Part shown: positions 28,124-38,178 of the stretch, piece by piece
How the letters are laid out: every line of letters starts with the position of its first letter
How positions within the stretch are numbered: the first letter of the stretch is position 1
DNA from: Brasilonema sp. UFV-L1
GTDB lineage: Bacteria > Cyanobacteriota > Cyanobacteriia > Cyanobacteriales > Nostocaceae
NCBI RefSeq assembly: GCF_012912105.1
Contig: NZ_QMEA01000009.1
Location: forward strand, 1 to 64,000
Direction: 5' to 3'
Length of the DNA stretch: 64,000 nucleotides
Translations under genes and position numbers: made by a program
Notes under the pieces: model-generated
The model's input: the letters and a program-made list of their open reading frames with translations, nothing else
Database searches by the model: none
What the model was told of the DNA's origin: nothing

Positions 28124-29305
28124 TTATTCATCGTCTGGCTGATCCGGTTTGATTGTATCGTTGATGGGTTTACCAAATTGAGTTGTACCAAGCACAGCCA
28201 TATTACCCAGGTATGCACCTAATGTCCTTGGTTCATGATTGCGTCGATTGGAAAGAACAACCACAACCACACCGTCATCAGGATAAATTCTCCAGTAAGA
28301 TCTTGCACCAGTCCAACTACCAGAGTGTGCTACGACTTTTTGATTACTGACATTATCTTTTCCCACATTCCAGCCAAAACCATAGCCAGTGAGTCCAGCT
28401 TGGGACTTCTGTCTAGTCCACATTAAGTCTCGTGATTCCTGATTCAGAATTTCACCTTTAACGACTTTCATCCCCAATTGACACAAATCAACCACAGAGG
28501 ATTGATAACCACCACCAGCATATTTCCAACTCAAATCATCACGTTTTATGAGTTGGTTATTTGTATTGTAAATTTGTGTGTGATTTGCGTCTTGAACTTG
28601 TAAATTTTCTGGTTCGAGACTCTTTAATCCCCAAGCAGAAAACCGCTGCGAAGCATACTCCCCAAAGCTTTTGTTTGTCATTTTTTCCATTGCAGCAGCC
28701 AGGACAGTATATCCATGAGTGCTGTATTTGTAATTACTTCCCGGTTCGATAACTAACTGGTCGTTGATAAACAATTTCAAGGCATCTTGAGCGGTAGAGT
28801 AGTATTGGTTTGGATTTTTAGTTGGGTCATTGCCTTTTTTGTAATGACGAACGCCAGATTGGTGAGACAGTAGTTGAGCGAGAGTGTAATTATGTTGTGA
28901 TGGCAATCCAGATAGGATATTGCGAATATTACTATTGAGTTTTAGTTTACCTTTATCCCGTAATTCCATTGCTAGAATTCCTGTTACAGCTTTACTGACA
29001 GATGCCAATCGATAGCGGGTGTTTTGAGAAGCTTTAATTTTCTTTTCTACATTGCTCAAACCAAACCCTTTTGCGTAAATAAAATTAGCATTTTTACAGA
29101 TAGCAACAGACATACCGGGAATATTATTTTCATTTCTGTATTTTTCAATTGCCTCATCTGCTTGATTTGTCAAACTCCATTGTTTCGCTCGTTGAACCTG
29201 AGATAGTGTTGGTGTAGGATGAAGAGCAATGGGACTTATAAAAGAAAAGGAAACAGCAAGTGAAATTGCAGTTTTTGCTAATAAAAACCGAGTGTTTTTA
29301 GCCAT
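28124..29305 (-). CDS. Secreted serine hydrolase (beta-lactamase/DD-peptidase family)
   Basis: The 393-residue protein has an N-terminal signal-like segment (TAISLAVSFSFISPIAL). Motifs are S102-V-S-K105, Y-S-T in YKYSTHGY and HSGSW. The arrangement is that of class C beta-lactamase-related DD-peptidases and esterases. It likely acts in the periplasm on peptidoglycan or esters. It is convergent with the HTH-AAA gene, 30 bp apart. Confidence 0.87.
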   Translation of the reverse strand: MAKNTRFLLAKTAISLAVSFSFISPIALHPTPTLSQVQRAKQWSLTNQADEAIEKYRNENNIPGMSVAICKNANFIYAKGFGLSNVEKKIKASQNTRYRLASVSKAVTGILAMELRDKGKLKLNSNIRNILSGLPSQHNYTLAQLLSHQSGVRHYKKGNDPTKNPNQYYSTAQDALKLFINDQLVIEPGSNYKYSTHGYTVLAAAMEKMTNKSFGEYASQRFSAWGLKSLEPENLQVQDANHTQIYNTNNQLIKRDDLSWKYAGGGYQSSVVDLCQLGMKVVKGEILNQESRDLMWTRQKSQAGLTGYGFGWNVGKDNVSNQKVVAHSGSWTGARSYWRIYPDDGVVVVVLSNRRNHEPRTLGAYLGNMAVLGTTQFGKPINDTIKPDQPDDE

Positions 29306-29386
29306 ATGAAATTATCCTGATACTAAATAAATGAGTCATTTTTACAGTGACGTGTACTAAATCGGCGGGAATCCCGCCGACTTCCT

Positions 29387-29725
29387 TTAATCTCTTGGTA
29401 CAGGGATTGGGTTGTTTTCAGGACAATCTACTGGATCAATGACACCCTGTTTACATTTATTAATACGAAACTCTTGAGGTATTTCTGGGGGAAATTTGAC
29501 GCGACTTGACGGAGTCGTATTTCTAATTCTCCTGTTCTCTTGTACAGGTTGTTTCGTCCTTATCTTATTAGGAATACAACCAATTTTGGGATTAGGTGCA
29601 GGAACCCAACCATCGGGACAACCTGGTTGAGGATGTGGTGTAGATGCAAAAGTCACGCTTGATATTGAGAGTGTAACTAAAGCATTTACGACCATGAAAG
29701 AAGTTAATAATTTATGTTTCAACAT
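29387..29725 (-). CDS. Small secreted cysteine-containing protein
   Basis: The product is about 112 residues. It begins with a signal peptide (LLTSFMVVNALVTLSISSVTFA, cleavage probably after TFAS or nearby) and is then Pro-rich with four cysteines (PGCPDGWVPAPNPKIGCIPN, then KCKQG and DCPEN). No family was recognised. Two disulfides are plausible. It lies 80 bp upstream of the secreted hydrolase on the same strand. Confidence 0.6.
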   Translation of the reverse strand: MLKHKLLTSFMVVNALVTLSISSVTFASTPHPQPGCPDGWVPAPNPKIGCIPNKIRTKQPVQENRRIRNTTPSSRVKFPPEIPQEFRINKCKQGVIDPVDCPENNPIPVPRD

Positions 29726-30071
29726 CACATGAACTCCTAAAAAATATGCGGAAGTATGACATTAGTGAAAAATTAGGTTTTTGTGCGATCGCGCTGGCTC
29801 CTCTGGAGCGGAGCATCGCACTATACTAGAAGCACGCTACACAGAGAATTAGCAGGCTGACCTTTTTTGAATGAGCGAATGAGCGAATTTGAGCGTTTGC
29901 GCAGCGCAAGAAAGCGGAGCTAGAGCATCAGTACAGTAATCCCAAAAACCCGGTTTCTTTAAGGTGGCTCAACGAAAAATTAGTCTTTTCGACGACAGAA
30001 ACCGGGTTTTTAATCGCTCCTGCTTGACTAATGTACCGGCGCTCTAGCGAGTGACTTTGGTGTGACTACAA
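29726..30071. other. Intergenic region with repeats
   Basis: The region contains a GC-rich repeat fragment (GCGTTTGCGCAGCGCAAG, near 29893), the tandem GAATGAGC pair near 29868 and the hairpin at 29944-30011. No gene is seen. Confidence 0.5.
29944..30011. repeat. Inverted repeat, 15-bp perfect arms
   Basis: AAAAACCCGGTTTCT at 29944-29958 is complementary to 29997-30011, with a 38-base loop. It shares its AGAAACCCGG core with 26335-26390 and 52956-53050. It could also terminate transcripts running in either direction. Confidence 0.75.
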
Positions 30072-30470
30072 TTAATTTGTAATTTTTACAGTACAGCCAC
30101 TCCAACCTAAAGTTTGGCGCATATTCATAGCTTGTGTAAAAATGTCACTTCCGTTTCCTGTGACTTTTTTCTTTCCTTGAATACAGGAAAGCTGTCCTGT
30201 ATTCTGAGCATTGGTTTTATAGTATCCCCATTCTCCTCTATCTACACTTTTACCAGCATTCAAAAGTTTAGTAAAAACCTCAAAACAAGCTTCTTCTACC
30301 GTACTACTTCCCCATCTCATCCAACTAACACCTTGATTTGACGCTGATGTGCAATAAGGCTTTTGATTAGCTGATTGTGCAATAGCTTCATTTGTAGTTA
30401 TCGATTGTGAGAAAGTGACAACACCCAGCAATAAAGCTGTAGATATAGCTAGTTTAAGCTTCATATTCAT
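30072..30470 (-). CDS. Small secreted protein of unknown function
   Basis: The 132-residue protein has a good signal peptide (LKLAISTALLLGVVTFSQS) and a predicted cut near AIAQS. The mature part has four cysteines (KPYCTS, EEACFEV, LSCIQG, SGCTVK) and is fairly small and polar. No family was recognised. Like its neighbour at 29387 it is probably periplasmic. Confidence 0.65.
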   Translation of the reverse strand: MNMKLKLAISTALLLGVVTFSQSITTNEAIAQSANQKPYCTSASNQGVSWMRWGSSTVEEACFEVFTKLLNAGKSVDRGEWGYYKTNAQNTGQLSCIQGKKKVTGNGSDIFTQAMNMRQTLGWSGCTVKITN

Positions 30471-30688
30471 GACCTCTTAAAATTAGATTTTTTGGTATGA
30501 ATAAGCAAACTAATTTGCTTTATAACCAAAGACTGAGTATGGAAAATGGGAAAGTAACCAGTTACAAATTTCTTTGTTTCCTCTGTTCTATTATTTATTG
30601 ACTCAACTAAGAATCAGAAGTTAACTGATTACTTTTACCCCATCCCTTAAACCTTTGCCTTAGTTTTTGGTTGTTCTATGTCAGTCTT

Positions 30689-31036
30689 CTATATATCGAA
30701 TTGGGTCAACAAAATAACATCTGCAAATGTTATTTCACCGTTTGTTACCACAAAGTTAATAGTGTTATTGCCATGTTGGAGAACATTGGCATCAATAACT
30801 TCATGGAAGGTTTTTACTTCACTCGTACCAAAGGTATAGTTAAGTTGGTTGGAGCCGTTGACTTCAACTCTGAAACTAACTGTTGCATTATTCAATGTTC
30901 TAAAAATAAGGATAGAGCGAGAACCTAGATGAGTCTCATTAGGAAGAGAAAAAGGGATCTGTCTATCAATATCCCCACCGACTCTCAACGTGAAAGGAGC
31001 ATCTTGAATGACACTGTAGTCTGCAATTCTAGGCAT
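30689..31036 (-). CDS. Small beta-rich protein of unknown function
   Basis: The product is 115 residues starting at the ATG at 31036, chosen because AAGGAG lies six bases upstream. The sequence alternates polar and hydrophobic residues (FTLRVGGDIDRQIPF, SILIFRTLNNATVSFRVEVNG, NTINFVVTNGEITFADVILL), as in a jelly-roll or lectin-like sandwich. There is no signal peptide. No family was identified. Confidence 0.6.
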   Translation of the reverse strand: MPRIADYSVIQDAPFTLRVGGDIDRQIPFSLPNETHLGSRSILIFRTLNNATVSFRVEVNGSNQLNYTFGTSEVKTFHEVIDANVLQHGNNTINFVVTNGEITFADVILLTQFDI

Positions 31037-31333
31037 GATTTTCTCCTTTTGAAAAAATAGAATCAATTGAATACCCTATCAAGCTGTTTTATCAGAATTT
31101 GTTTTACTGCTTGATATTAATTATTTTGTTATAGGGTTTAGAAAGTAACCAGGGGATAAAATCAGGTATCTTGATTGTTTATAAAATTTATTTTTTAAAC
31201 AAGCTTGCTCACAAAATCAGTATAAATTAGGCACGTAAAGCAAAAAATAGGAAAAAATCAGGTACTTTGGTGAAACTGAACCAATCTATAGCAGCAATAG
31301 TATACTCATAGAAAGAGTTGACACTCTGTAATC

Positions 31334-34300
31334 ATGACAGAATCAACATCAAACTATGAATATCAAGTTGGTGGAAGTCTCCCCATTGATTCACCCAGTT
31401 ATGTCACGCGACAAGCTGACACAGAACTTTACAAAAGTTTACTCTCAGGCGAATTTTGCTATGTATTAAATTCCCGGCAAATGGGTAAATCCAGCTTGCG
31501 AGTACGGACAATGCAAAAACTGCAAGCCGAAGGATTTATCTGTGCTTTTATTGACTTAACCGGAATTGGTAAAGAAGATGTCACAGCAGAAAAATGGTAT
31601 GCTGGAATTGTTCAATCTATTGTGAGTAACTGTCAGTTAAGCCAAAAAATAAACTGGCGCAATTGGTGGCGAGAAAGGAAGGATTTACTTTCCCCTGTGC
31701 AGCGTTTAAGTTTGTTTGTTGAAGAAGTTTTGTTAGTCGAGGTTGAGCGAAGAGTTTTTATTTTTGTAGATGAGATTGACCGAGTTCTCAGTCAGAATTT
31801 TTCTCTTGATGATTTTTTTGCTTTGATTCGGTATTTCTATAATAAAAGAGTTGACAGTACAGCATTTCAACGTCTAACTTTTGCTTTATTGGGTGTAGCA
31901 ACTCCCAGTAATTTGATTACCGATAAAACCCAAACCCCCTTCAATATTGGCAAAGCAATAGAACTACATGGTTTCCAACTTGACGAAGCGCAACCATTAG
32001 CAAAAGGATTAGAGGGAAAAGTTGAGTATCCCCAAGCGGTGATTCAAGAGATATTGAATTGGACGGGAGGACAACCGTTTTTAACACAAAAAATATGTCA
32101 ACTTGTGTTTCAAGATACCCAGAATGGGAGTCTAGTCACTGCTAACTCTGTTTGCGAGATAGTGCAAAAACGCCTGATTGAAAATTGGGAAACCCAAGAT
32201 GAACCAGAACATTTAAAGACGATTCGTGACAGAATTCTCAGGAATGAACAAAAAACTGGACGATTGTTAGGAATCTATCAAGAAATCTTACAACATGGAG
32301 AATGTTTGGCTGATGGTAGTTCGGAACAAACCGAGTTGCGTTTGTCGGGTTTAGTTGTTCAGCAGCAGGGAAAATTAAAAGTTTATAACCAGATTTATCT
32401 GAATGTCTTTAATCAAAATTGGGTTGATAAACAATTAGAAAAACTACGCCCTTACTCTCAAAATTTTCGTGCTTGGGTTATTTCTGATTTCCATGATGAA
32501 TCACGACTTCTGCGAGGTCAAGCTTTACAAGATGCCCTGTCATGGGCAAATCATCAAAGTTTGAGTACTCTTGATTATCGATTTTTAGCTGCTAGTCAAG
32601 ATTTAGAAAACCGTGAAGTTCAACAGAGTTTAGCTGTCAAAGAAGAAGAAAGTCGAATATTAGCTCAAGCCAATGAAACCTTAACTCTGGCAGAACAAAA
32701 AGCTACAGCAGAATTGACTCAAGCAAAACGCAAAGCAAGGAGGATTACTGCCATTGGTTCTGTCATTTTAGCAATTTCCTTAGTCACAGCAGCCGTCATT
32801 CTGTTACAAGTTAAAAAAAGGGAGCGAGAACTAGCAGAAAGCAACGTATTACTTCTCAGTTCATCTTCACAAACAACCTTAGCTGAAAATCCCTTTGAAG
32901 CAATGTTGAAAGCTGTGAAAGCAGCGCAAAAACTCAAGGAATTAGAAACATCAAGACCTGTAAAAGCTGAGATAAAGAAAGAGGTAACATCTGCGCTTCA
33001 ACAGGTCATTTATAGTATCAGAGAACGTCATCGTCTTCAGAGTCATCAGGGTGCTGTTAGAAGCGTTAGTTTTAGTCCAGATGGCAAATTTTTGGCTTCT
33101 GGTAGTGAAGACGATACAGTAAAGTTGTGGGATAAAAATGGTAGCTTGCTATTCACCCTTAAAGGTCATCACGACAATATTTGGAGTGTCAACTTTAGTC
33201 CAGATGGTAAAATTTTGGCTTCTGCAAGTGATGATGGTACGGTAAAGTTGTGGAATGTGCAAAATGGTCTCTTACTAAAAACCATCGCTGCTCATCGTGA
33301 ATGGGTTAGAAGTGTTAGCTTTAGTCGGAATGGTAAAATTTTGGCTTCTTCTAGTTCTGATGGCACAATCAAGCTGTGGAATGTCGAAAATGGAACTTTA
33401 TTAAACACCCTTAAAGGACATCGTGGTTGGGTTACGTATATAAGTTTTAGTCCAGATGGTAAAACTCTCGCTTCTGCTGGTGCTGATACAACAATCAAAC
33501 TGTGGAATTTAGAGAACGGTACAGTAGAGCAAACTCTCAAAGGTCATCGTGAGACTGTCAGAAGTGTCAGCTTTAGTCCAGATGGCAAAACTTTGGCTTC
33601 CGGTAGCGAAGACAACACAATCAAACTGTGGAATCTAGAAAATGGCAAGGAACTGAAAACTCTTGCAGAGCATCGTAGCGATGTTTGGAGTGTTGTTTTC
33701 AGCCCAGATGGTAAAACCCTAGCTTCTGCCAGTTCTGACAGCACAGTGAAATTATGGAATATAGATGATATCAATGATGCTTTACCAGAGCCGCAAACCC
33801 TCAGAGGACATCAAGGTAGAATCTGGAGTGTGGTTTTTAGTCCAGATGGCAAAACTTTAGCATCTGGAAGTGTCGATAAAACGGTAAAGTTGTGGAGTTT
33901 AAATGCCGGGGAACCACAAACTTACTATGTTTCTCGTAAGGATGTCATCAGCGTCAGCTTCAGTCCAGATGGAAAAATTTTGGCATCCGCAGGTAACGAA
34001 AGTACAATTAAATTGCGGGATATGCAAAATGGTAATCTACTTTTTTCCCTCAAAGGACATACTAAAGCCATCCGCAGTGTCAGATTCAGTCCCAATGGTC
34101 AGTTATTAGCTTCTGCTAGCAGTGATAAAACAGTACGTTTGTGGAATGTTAAGGATGGCACTCCCTTTAAAACTCTTACTGATAAGAACAGATATAGTAT
34201 TGTCAGATTTAGTCCAGACGGCAAAATCTTAGCAGCCCAAGGTACTAAAAGGGTGAAACTATGGAATGTTGAGGATGGTACCCCGATAAAAACCCTCAAA

Positions 34301-34888
34301 GAAAAACCAGACAAACGCTGCGGTGTTAAGAGTATCAATTTTAGTCCTGACGGGAAAACCCTCGCTGTTGCTTGTTCTTATGGTAATTTGCAACTATGGG
34401 ATGTCACAACAGAAACTGTGGTCTTAAACCTCAAAGGTCACAGTAGTCATGTTTCTACCGTCAGCTTTAGTCCAGATGGTAAAATTCTCGCTTCTGGCAG
34501 TGCGGACAGTACGGTAAAGCTATGGAAAGTTGCAGATGGCAGCCTCATCAATACTATCACAGCCCACTTGGATCATGTTAGAAGAGTAACATTTAGTCCA
34601 GATGGCAAAACTTTAGCTTCAGCAAGTGATGACAAGACAATCAAACTATGGAATATACCAGATGGTAGCCCAATAAAAACCCTCAAAGGACATCGCGGAG
34701 CGATTATCAGCCTTAGCTTTACCCCAGATGGTAAAACTCTTGCTTCTGGTAGTTCTGATAACACCGTGAGAATATGGAATTTGGATCTTGATGGGGATTA
34801 TTTACTCAAGCGTAGTTGCTTGTGGCTGAAAGATTACCTCACGACCCATCCGCAGGAAGAAGGAATACGAGAAATTTGCCTACCCTAG
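31334..34888 (+). CDS. AAA-like ATPase with 14 WD40 repeats
   Basis: The 1184-residue protein starts with an AAA-like domain (residues about 10-380): variant P-loop NSRQMGKSSL and Walker B VFIFVDEIDRVLS, then GGQPFLTQKICQLVF. A coiled segment and one membrane helix (ITAIGSVILAISLVTAAVILL, about 473-493) follow. I count 14 WD40 units by their FSPDGK-like blocks, enough for two seven-bladed propellers. Several units are nearly identical, which points to recent duplication. This AAA-WD40 plan is common in filamentous cyanobacteria; the signal sensed by the propellers is unknown. The protein is likely membrane-anchored. Confidence 0.9.
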   Translation: MTESTSNYEYQVGGSLPIDSPSYVTRQADTELYKSLLSGEFCYVLNSRQMGKSSLRVRTMQKLQAEGFICAFIDLTGIGKEDVTAEKWYAGIVQSIVSNCQLSQKINWRNWWRERKDLLSPVQRLSLFVEEVLLVEVERRVFIFVDEIDRVLSQNFSLDDFFALIRYFYNKRVDSTAFQRLTFALLGVATPSNLITDKTQTPFNIGKAIELHGFQLDEAQPLAKGLEGKVEYPQAVIQEILNWTGGQPFLTQKICQLVFQDTQNGSLVTANSVCEIVQKRLIENWETQDEPEHLKTIRDRILRNEQKTGRLLGIYQEILQHGECLADGSSEQTELRLSGLVVQQQGKLKVYNQIYLNVFNQNWVDKQLEKLRPYSQNFRAWVISDFHDESRLLRGQALQDALSWANHQSLSTLDYRFLAASQDLENREVQQSLAVKEEESRILAQANETLTLAEQKATAELTQAKRKARRITAIGSVILAISLVTAAVILLQVKKRERELAESNVLLLSSSSQTTLAENPFEAMLKAVKAAQKLKELETSRPVKAEIKKEVTSALQQVIYSIRERHRLQSHQGAVRSVSFSPDGKFLASGSEDDTVKLWDKNGSLLFTLKGHHDNIWSVNFSPDGKILASASDDGTVKLWNVQNGLLLKTIAAHREWVRSVSFSRNGKILASSSSDGTIKLWNVENGTLLNTLKGHRGWVTYISFSPDGKTLASAGADTTIKLWNLENGTVEQTLKGHRETVRSVSFSPDGKTLASGSEDNTIKLWNLENGKELKTLAEHRSDVWSVVFSPDGKTLASASSDSTVKLWNIDDINDALPEPQTLRGHQGRIWSVVFSPDGKTLASGSVDKTVKLWSLNAGEPQTYYVSRKDVISVSFSPDGKILASAGNESTIKLRDMQNGNLLFSLKGHTKAIRSVRFSPNGQLLASASSDKTVRLWNVKDGTPFKTLTDKNRYSIVRFSPDGKILAAQGTKRVKLWNVEDGTPIKTLKEKPDKRCGVKSINFSPDGKTLAVACSYGNLQLWDVTTETVVLNLKGHSSHVSTVSFSPDGKILASGSADSTVKLWKVADGSLINTITAHLDHVRRVTFSPDGKTLASASDDKTIKLWNIPDGSPIKTLKGHRGAIISLSFTPDGKTLASGSSDNTVRIWNLDLDGDYLLKRSCLWLKDYLTTHPQEEGIREICLP

Positions 34889-34922
34889 GTTGGTTAGATT
34901 CGCGACTTCGCAGAAGTTATTA

Positions 34923-34955
34923 GGAATCTTGCGAAATCGTGGTGAGAAATTCGGG
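34923..34955. repeat. Dispersed 33-bp repeat, copy 1
   Basis: This segment (GGAATCTTGCGAAATCGTGG, then TGAGAAATTCGGG) matches 46784-46816 at 32 of 33 positions. Both copies lie between genes. Confidence 0.75.
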
Positions 34956-35039
34956 ATTACTCCCATCCCGCTATAGATTACCTATGTTCTCTGTCTCCTT
35001 CTCCTCTGCGTTCTCTCTCTTGAAAAGGTATGATTCTCC

Positions 35040-35140
35040 TTCACCAGATGCTGCGCGTTAGCCCTTTGGGCGTGCGCATTAGGCGCAGCCGTGCCGTAGG
35101 CATAGCGCATACGGAGGAAACCTCCGCTCATACTTTTCGC
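35040..35140. repeat. GC-rich palindromic repeat
   Basis: The stretch contains CGTTAGCCCTTTGGGCG, GTGCCGTAGGCATAGCGC and the perfect hairpin CGGAGG-AAA-CCTCCG (35112-35126). These modules recur at 16678-16980 and elsewhere in the window. Confidence 0.7.
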
Positions 35141-35157
35141 TGCTTCCTCTGCGGTTT

Positions 35158-36063
35158 TTAATATTGCAAAAACTCTCGCACCCGTATGAGGTAAGTAGCT
35201 GCATCTTCCAACATTGGAAAATGAGCCGTATTTGGAATCATGACAAACTCAACTTTATCGTTGAGTGCGGCTGCCTGACGACCCATCTCGGCTGGAATAA
35301 TTTTGTCGTACTCACCTGCTACTAGTAGTGTAGGTACACTCAGTTGAGCAAATTCCTCCGGCATCAATTCAGCTGCGGCTTTACTAACAGATGTAAAAAT
35401 TGTGCCCAAAGCTGCATCATAGTCTGCTATCAGAAAATCTTGTAAGAAAGCCTGACGTTCTGCTGCTGGAATGGAACGACGTAGAAATCGTGCCATAAAC
35501 ATCCTGTCAACAAACGGTATTTTCTCCAACCACTTTGGACGAAATTTGACTACGTAGCCACCGAATTTATGAAAAGCTGTGAATGCTTTTTCGTCGTACT
35601 CAAAAATACCGCTACAAGTCAAAATTGCTCTTTCCACTCTTTGAGGGTAGCGGTTGATAAACAAAGTCGCAATGGATGCGCCCATAGAATGAGCATTAAT
35701 ATATACGCGTTGAAGCTGCAATTTATCGAGAAAAGCTGCCAAGTCGTCAGCATATTCCTCAAGCTCATAAGTTAACTCTTGAATTGCCAGAGATTCTGCT
35801 GACGGCGACTGCAACTCAATAGACTCAACAACAGCTTCACTTGCTTTGGCTACGGTTGGTTTTCCACGGGAACGCCCGAACCCCCGTAAATCGTAAAGTA
35901 AACAATCAAATTGTTCTGATAGAGCATGAGCAGTACCCTGCCAATACCCACAAGAACCTGCCCAACCGTGGATAAAAACCATCACAGGCTTACCCCCTGT
36001 ATCTGATGGCTTTTTTATCCACTCGTAGTAATGCTCAACAGCACGGACGTTTATGTAGGGCAT
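35158..36063 (-). CDS. Alpha/beta hydrolase
   Basis: The 301-residue protein has the alpha/beta hydrolase fold. The oxyanion motif is FIHGWAGSCGYW, the nucleophile elbow INAHSMGAS gives Ser, the acid region is LLVAGEYDKIIP and the late His is in PNTAHFPMLED. An acidic insert of about 30 residues (near 70-100) precedes the nucleophile and is unusual. Substrate is unknown. It lies 70 bp downstream of clpX on the same strand, with a tandem repeat between. Confidence 0.88.
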   Translation of the reverse strand: MPYINVRAVEHYYEWIKKPSDTGGKPVMVFIHGWAGSCGYWQGTAHALSEQFDCLLYDLRGFGRSRGKPTVAKASEAVVESIELQSPSAESLAIQELTYELEEYADDLAAFLDKLQLQRVYINAHSMGASIATLFINRYPQRVERAILTCSGIFEYDEKAFTAFHKFGGYVVKFRPKWLEKIPFVDRMFMARFLRRSIPAAERQAFLQDFLIADYDAALGTIFTSVSKAAAELMPEEFAQLSVPTLLVAGEYDKIIPAEMGRQAAALNDKVEFVMIPNTAHFPMLEDAATYLIRVREFLQY

Positions 36064-36109
36064 TTGTCAAAAGTCAAATATGAAAAGTCAAGAGTTAAGA
36101 GTATTTTAC

Positions 36110-36130
36110 TAATGACTAATGACTAATGAC
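36110..36130. repeat. Heptanucleotide tandem repeat (TAATGAC)
   Basis: Three exact copies of TAATGAC lie between clpX and the alpha/beta hydrolase gene, another STRR-type repeat. Confidence 0.75.
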
Positions 36131-36132
36131 TA

Positions 36133-37473
36133 TTAAGCTGATTCTGGTTTGGGTAATGTAGACGGGTGCATCAGGAGTTCGGCAGTGGAACGCTTTTCTA
36201 CCATTTCCCGTGTGACTGTGCAACGAGTGACATCTTTACGTGAAGGCAACTCGTACATCACATCCAGCATCAATTCTTCCACAATACCCCGCAGTGCCCT
36301 TGCGCCTGTTTTGCGCCGGTATGCTTCTTGAGCGATCGCTCGCAGAGCTTCTGGTTTAAAGTCTAACTGGACGTTATCCATCTTCAGCAGTTTTTGGTAC
36401 TGCTTCACCAACGCACTACGTGGTTGGGTCAAAATTGCCATCAGCGCTTCTTCATCCAGCGGATCTACGACCGCTACCATTGGCACCCGCCCAATAAATT
36501 CTGGAATCATACCAAACTTCACAAGATCATCTGGCTCTAAATAGCGCAGAGTATCTGCTGTACGCTTGTCTTTGGTCTGACCTTCTCCTGGTTGTACGAA
36601 ACCTATTGACTTTTTGCCAGTTCTCTGCTCTACAACTTTTTCTAAACCCACGAAAGCACCACCGCACACAAACAAGATATTGCTCGTATCAATCTGTATG
36701 CAGTCTTGATAGGGGTGCTTGCGTCCTCCTTGGGGTGGTACATTGGCGACTGTCCCTTCTAACATTTTCAGCAAAGCTTGCTGTACGCCTTCGCCGGAGA
36801 CATCTCGCGTAATTGAGGGGTTCTCGCTCTTGCGAGCAATTTTATCTATTTCATCAATGTAGATAATTCCCCGCTGCGCTTCTTCTACATCCAAATCTGC
36901 AACTTGTAACAGTCGCAACAAGATATTTTCCACATCTTCCCCTACGTACCCTGCTTCTGTCAGAGTTGTGGCGTCAGCAACGGCAAAAGGGACATCAAGA
37001 ATTTTTGCTAGAGTTTGTGCTAGCAAAGTTTTACCACAGCCTGTGGGACCAATAAGCAAAATGTTAGACTTTTGCAGTTCTACCGCATCATCCAAACCTT
37101 TGCCACTGCCTTTAGCCTGAATCAGTGATAGCCGCTTGTAATGATTGTAAACTGCGACTGAAAGTACTTTTTTAGCTTCGTCTTGACCGATGACGTGTTC
37201 ATCTAAGTACTTTTTAATTTCTTGTGGCTTAGGTATTTGATTCAACGAGAGATTAGAGGAGCGGGCACGACGTTTCTGGGGTGGTTCTGACTTAGGTGCT
37301 GGTTGCGACGCTGTTGCACCATTTGTGTCGAGTAACTCCTCATCCAGAATTTCATTACACAAGTCAACGCATTCATCGCAGATGTAGACTCCCGGTCCGG
37401 CGATTAATTTACGTACCTGCTCCTGAGACTTTCCGCAAAACGAACATTTTAAATGGGAGTCGTACTTAGACAT
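36133..37473 (-). CDS. clpX: ClpX, ATPase subunit of ClpXP protease
   Basis: The 446-residue unfoldase recognises and threads substrates into ClpP. The N-terminal zinc domain has CSFCGK and CDECVDLC. The AAA+ core has Walker A GPTGCGKT and Walker [12 protein letters not shown]. The IGF loop that docks on ClpP is visible (KSIGFVQ). The linker near residues 55-75 is Ser/Pro-rich and basic. It follows clpP by 9 bp. Confidence 0.98.
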   Translation of the reverse strand: MSKYDSHLKCSFCGKSQEQVRKLIAGPGVYICDECVDLCNEILDEELLDTNGATASQPAPKSEPPQKRRARSSNLSLNQIPKPQEIKKYLDEHVIGQDEAKKVLSVAVYNHYKRLSLIQAKGSGKGLDDAVELQKSNILLIGPTGCGKTLLAQTLAKILDVPFAVADATTLTEAGYVGEDVENILLRLLQVADLDVEEAQRGIIYIDEIDKIARKSENPSITRDVSGEGVQQALLKMLEGTVANVPPQGGRKHPYQDCIQIDTSNILFVCGGAFVGLEKVVEQRTGKKSIGFVQPGEGQTKDKRTADTLRYLEPDDLVKFGMIPEFIGRVPMVAVVDPLDEEALMAILTQPRSALVKQYQKLLKMDNVQLDFKPEALRAIAQEAYRRKTGARALRGIVEELMLDVMYELPSRKDVTRCTVTREMVEKRSTAELLMHPSTLPKPESA

Positions 37474-37482
37474 ACCAGCCTC

Positions 37483-38178
37483 TTATTTCAGAATGGTGAC
37501 GTTTTCCCCTGGTGAGGGAAGATTTTGCCTGGAGATAACCTGATCAATCAACCCGTAGTTTTTTGCTTCTTCGGCCGACATGAAGAAATCGCGCTCAGTA
37601 TCGGCTTCAACTCTTTCTAACGGTTGACCAGTATGAGTCGCCAGTAACTGATTCAACTTAGACTTATGATAAAGAATTTCTCTAGCTTGTATCTCGATAT
37701 CAACGGCTTGCCCTTGCGCACCACCGAGTGGTTGGTGAATCATAATCCGGGAATCGAGAAGAGACATCCGTTTACCAGCGGTTCCTGCTGCTAACAAAAA
37801 CGCCCCCATACTCGCAGCTAATCCAAAACATATGGTGACTACATTAGGGCGAATTTGCTGAATGGTATCATAAATTGCCATGCCTGCTGTCACAGAGCCA
37901 CCAGGAGAATTAATGTACAGTTGAATGTCCTTTTCTGAATCTTCAGCGTCTAGAAACAACAACTGGGCAATAATTGAGTTGGCAACGTTATCGTCGATTG
38001 GTGTCCCTAGAAAAATAATCCGTTCCCGAAGCAAGCGAGAGTAGATGTCAAAAGCGCGTTCTCCGACGCCGGATTGTTCTACCACCATCGGGACGATGTT
38101 GCTAGGACTGTTCAGGGAATAGAGTGTAAACTGACTCAAACTATTAACTTGGTAGTTTCCCGACTGCGATACAAGCAT
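37483..38178 (-). CDS. clpP: ClpP, proteolytic subunit
   Basis: The 231-residue serine protease has triad S123 (GLAASMGAF), H148 (MIHQP) and D197 (TERDFFM). Residues 1-30 precede the usual start of the fold ([19 protein letters not shown]), so translation might also begin at Met31. Cyanobacteria have several ClpP paralogues; this one, in a tig-clpP-clpX operon, pairs with ClpX. Confidence 0.97.
   Translation of the reverse strand: MLVSQSGNYQVNSLSQFTLYSLNSPSNIVPMVVEQSGVGERAFDIYSRLLRERIIFLGTPIDDNVANSIIAQLLFLDAEDSEKDIQLYINSPGGSVTAGMAIYDTIQQIRPNVVTICFGLAASMGAFLLAAGTAGKRMSLLDSRIMIHQPLGGAQGQAVDIEIQAREILYHKSKLNQLLATHTGQPLERVEADTERDFFMSAEEAKNYGLIDQVISRQNLPSPGENVTILK

Noticed and set aside
33292-34764. 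Several minus-strand frames with similar sequences across the WD40 region
   Set aside because: They are the antisense reading of the repeated WD40 units, which explains their mutual similarity.
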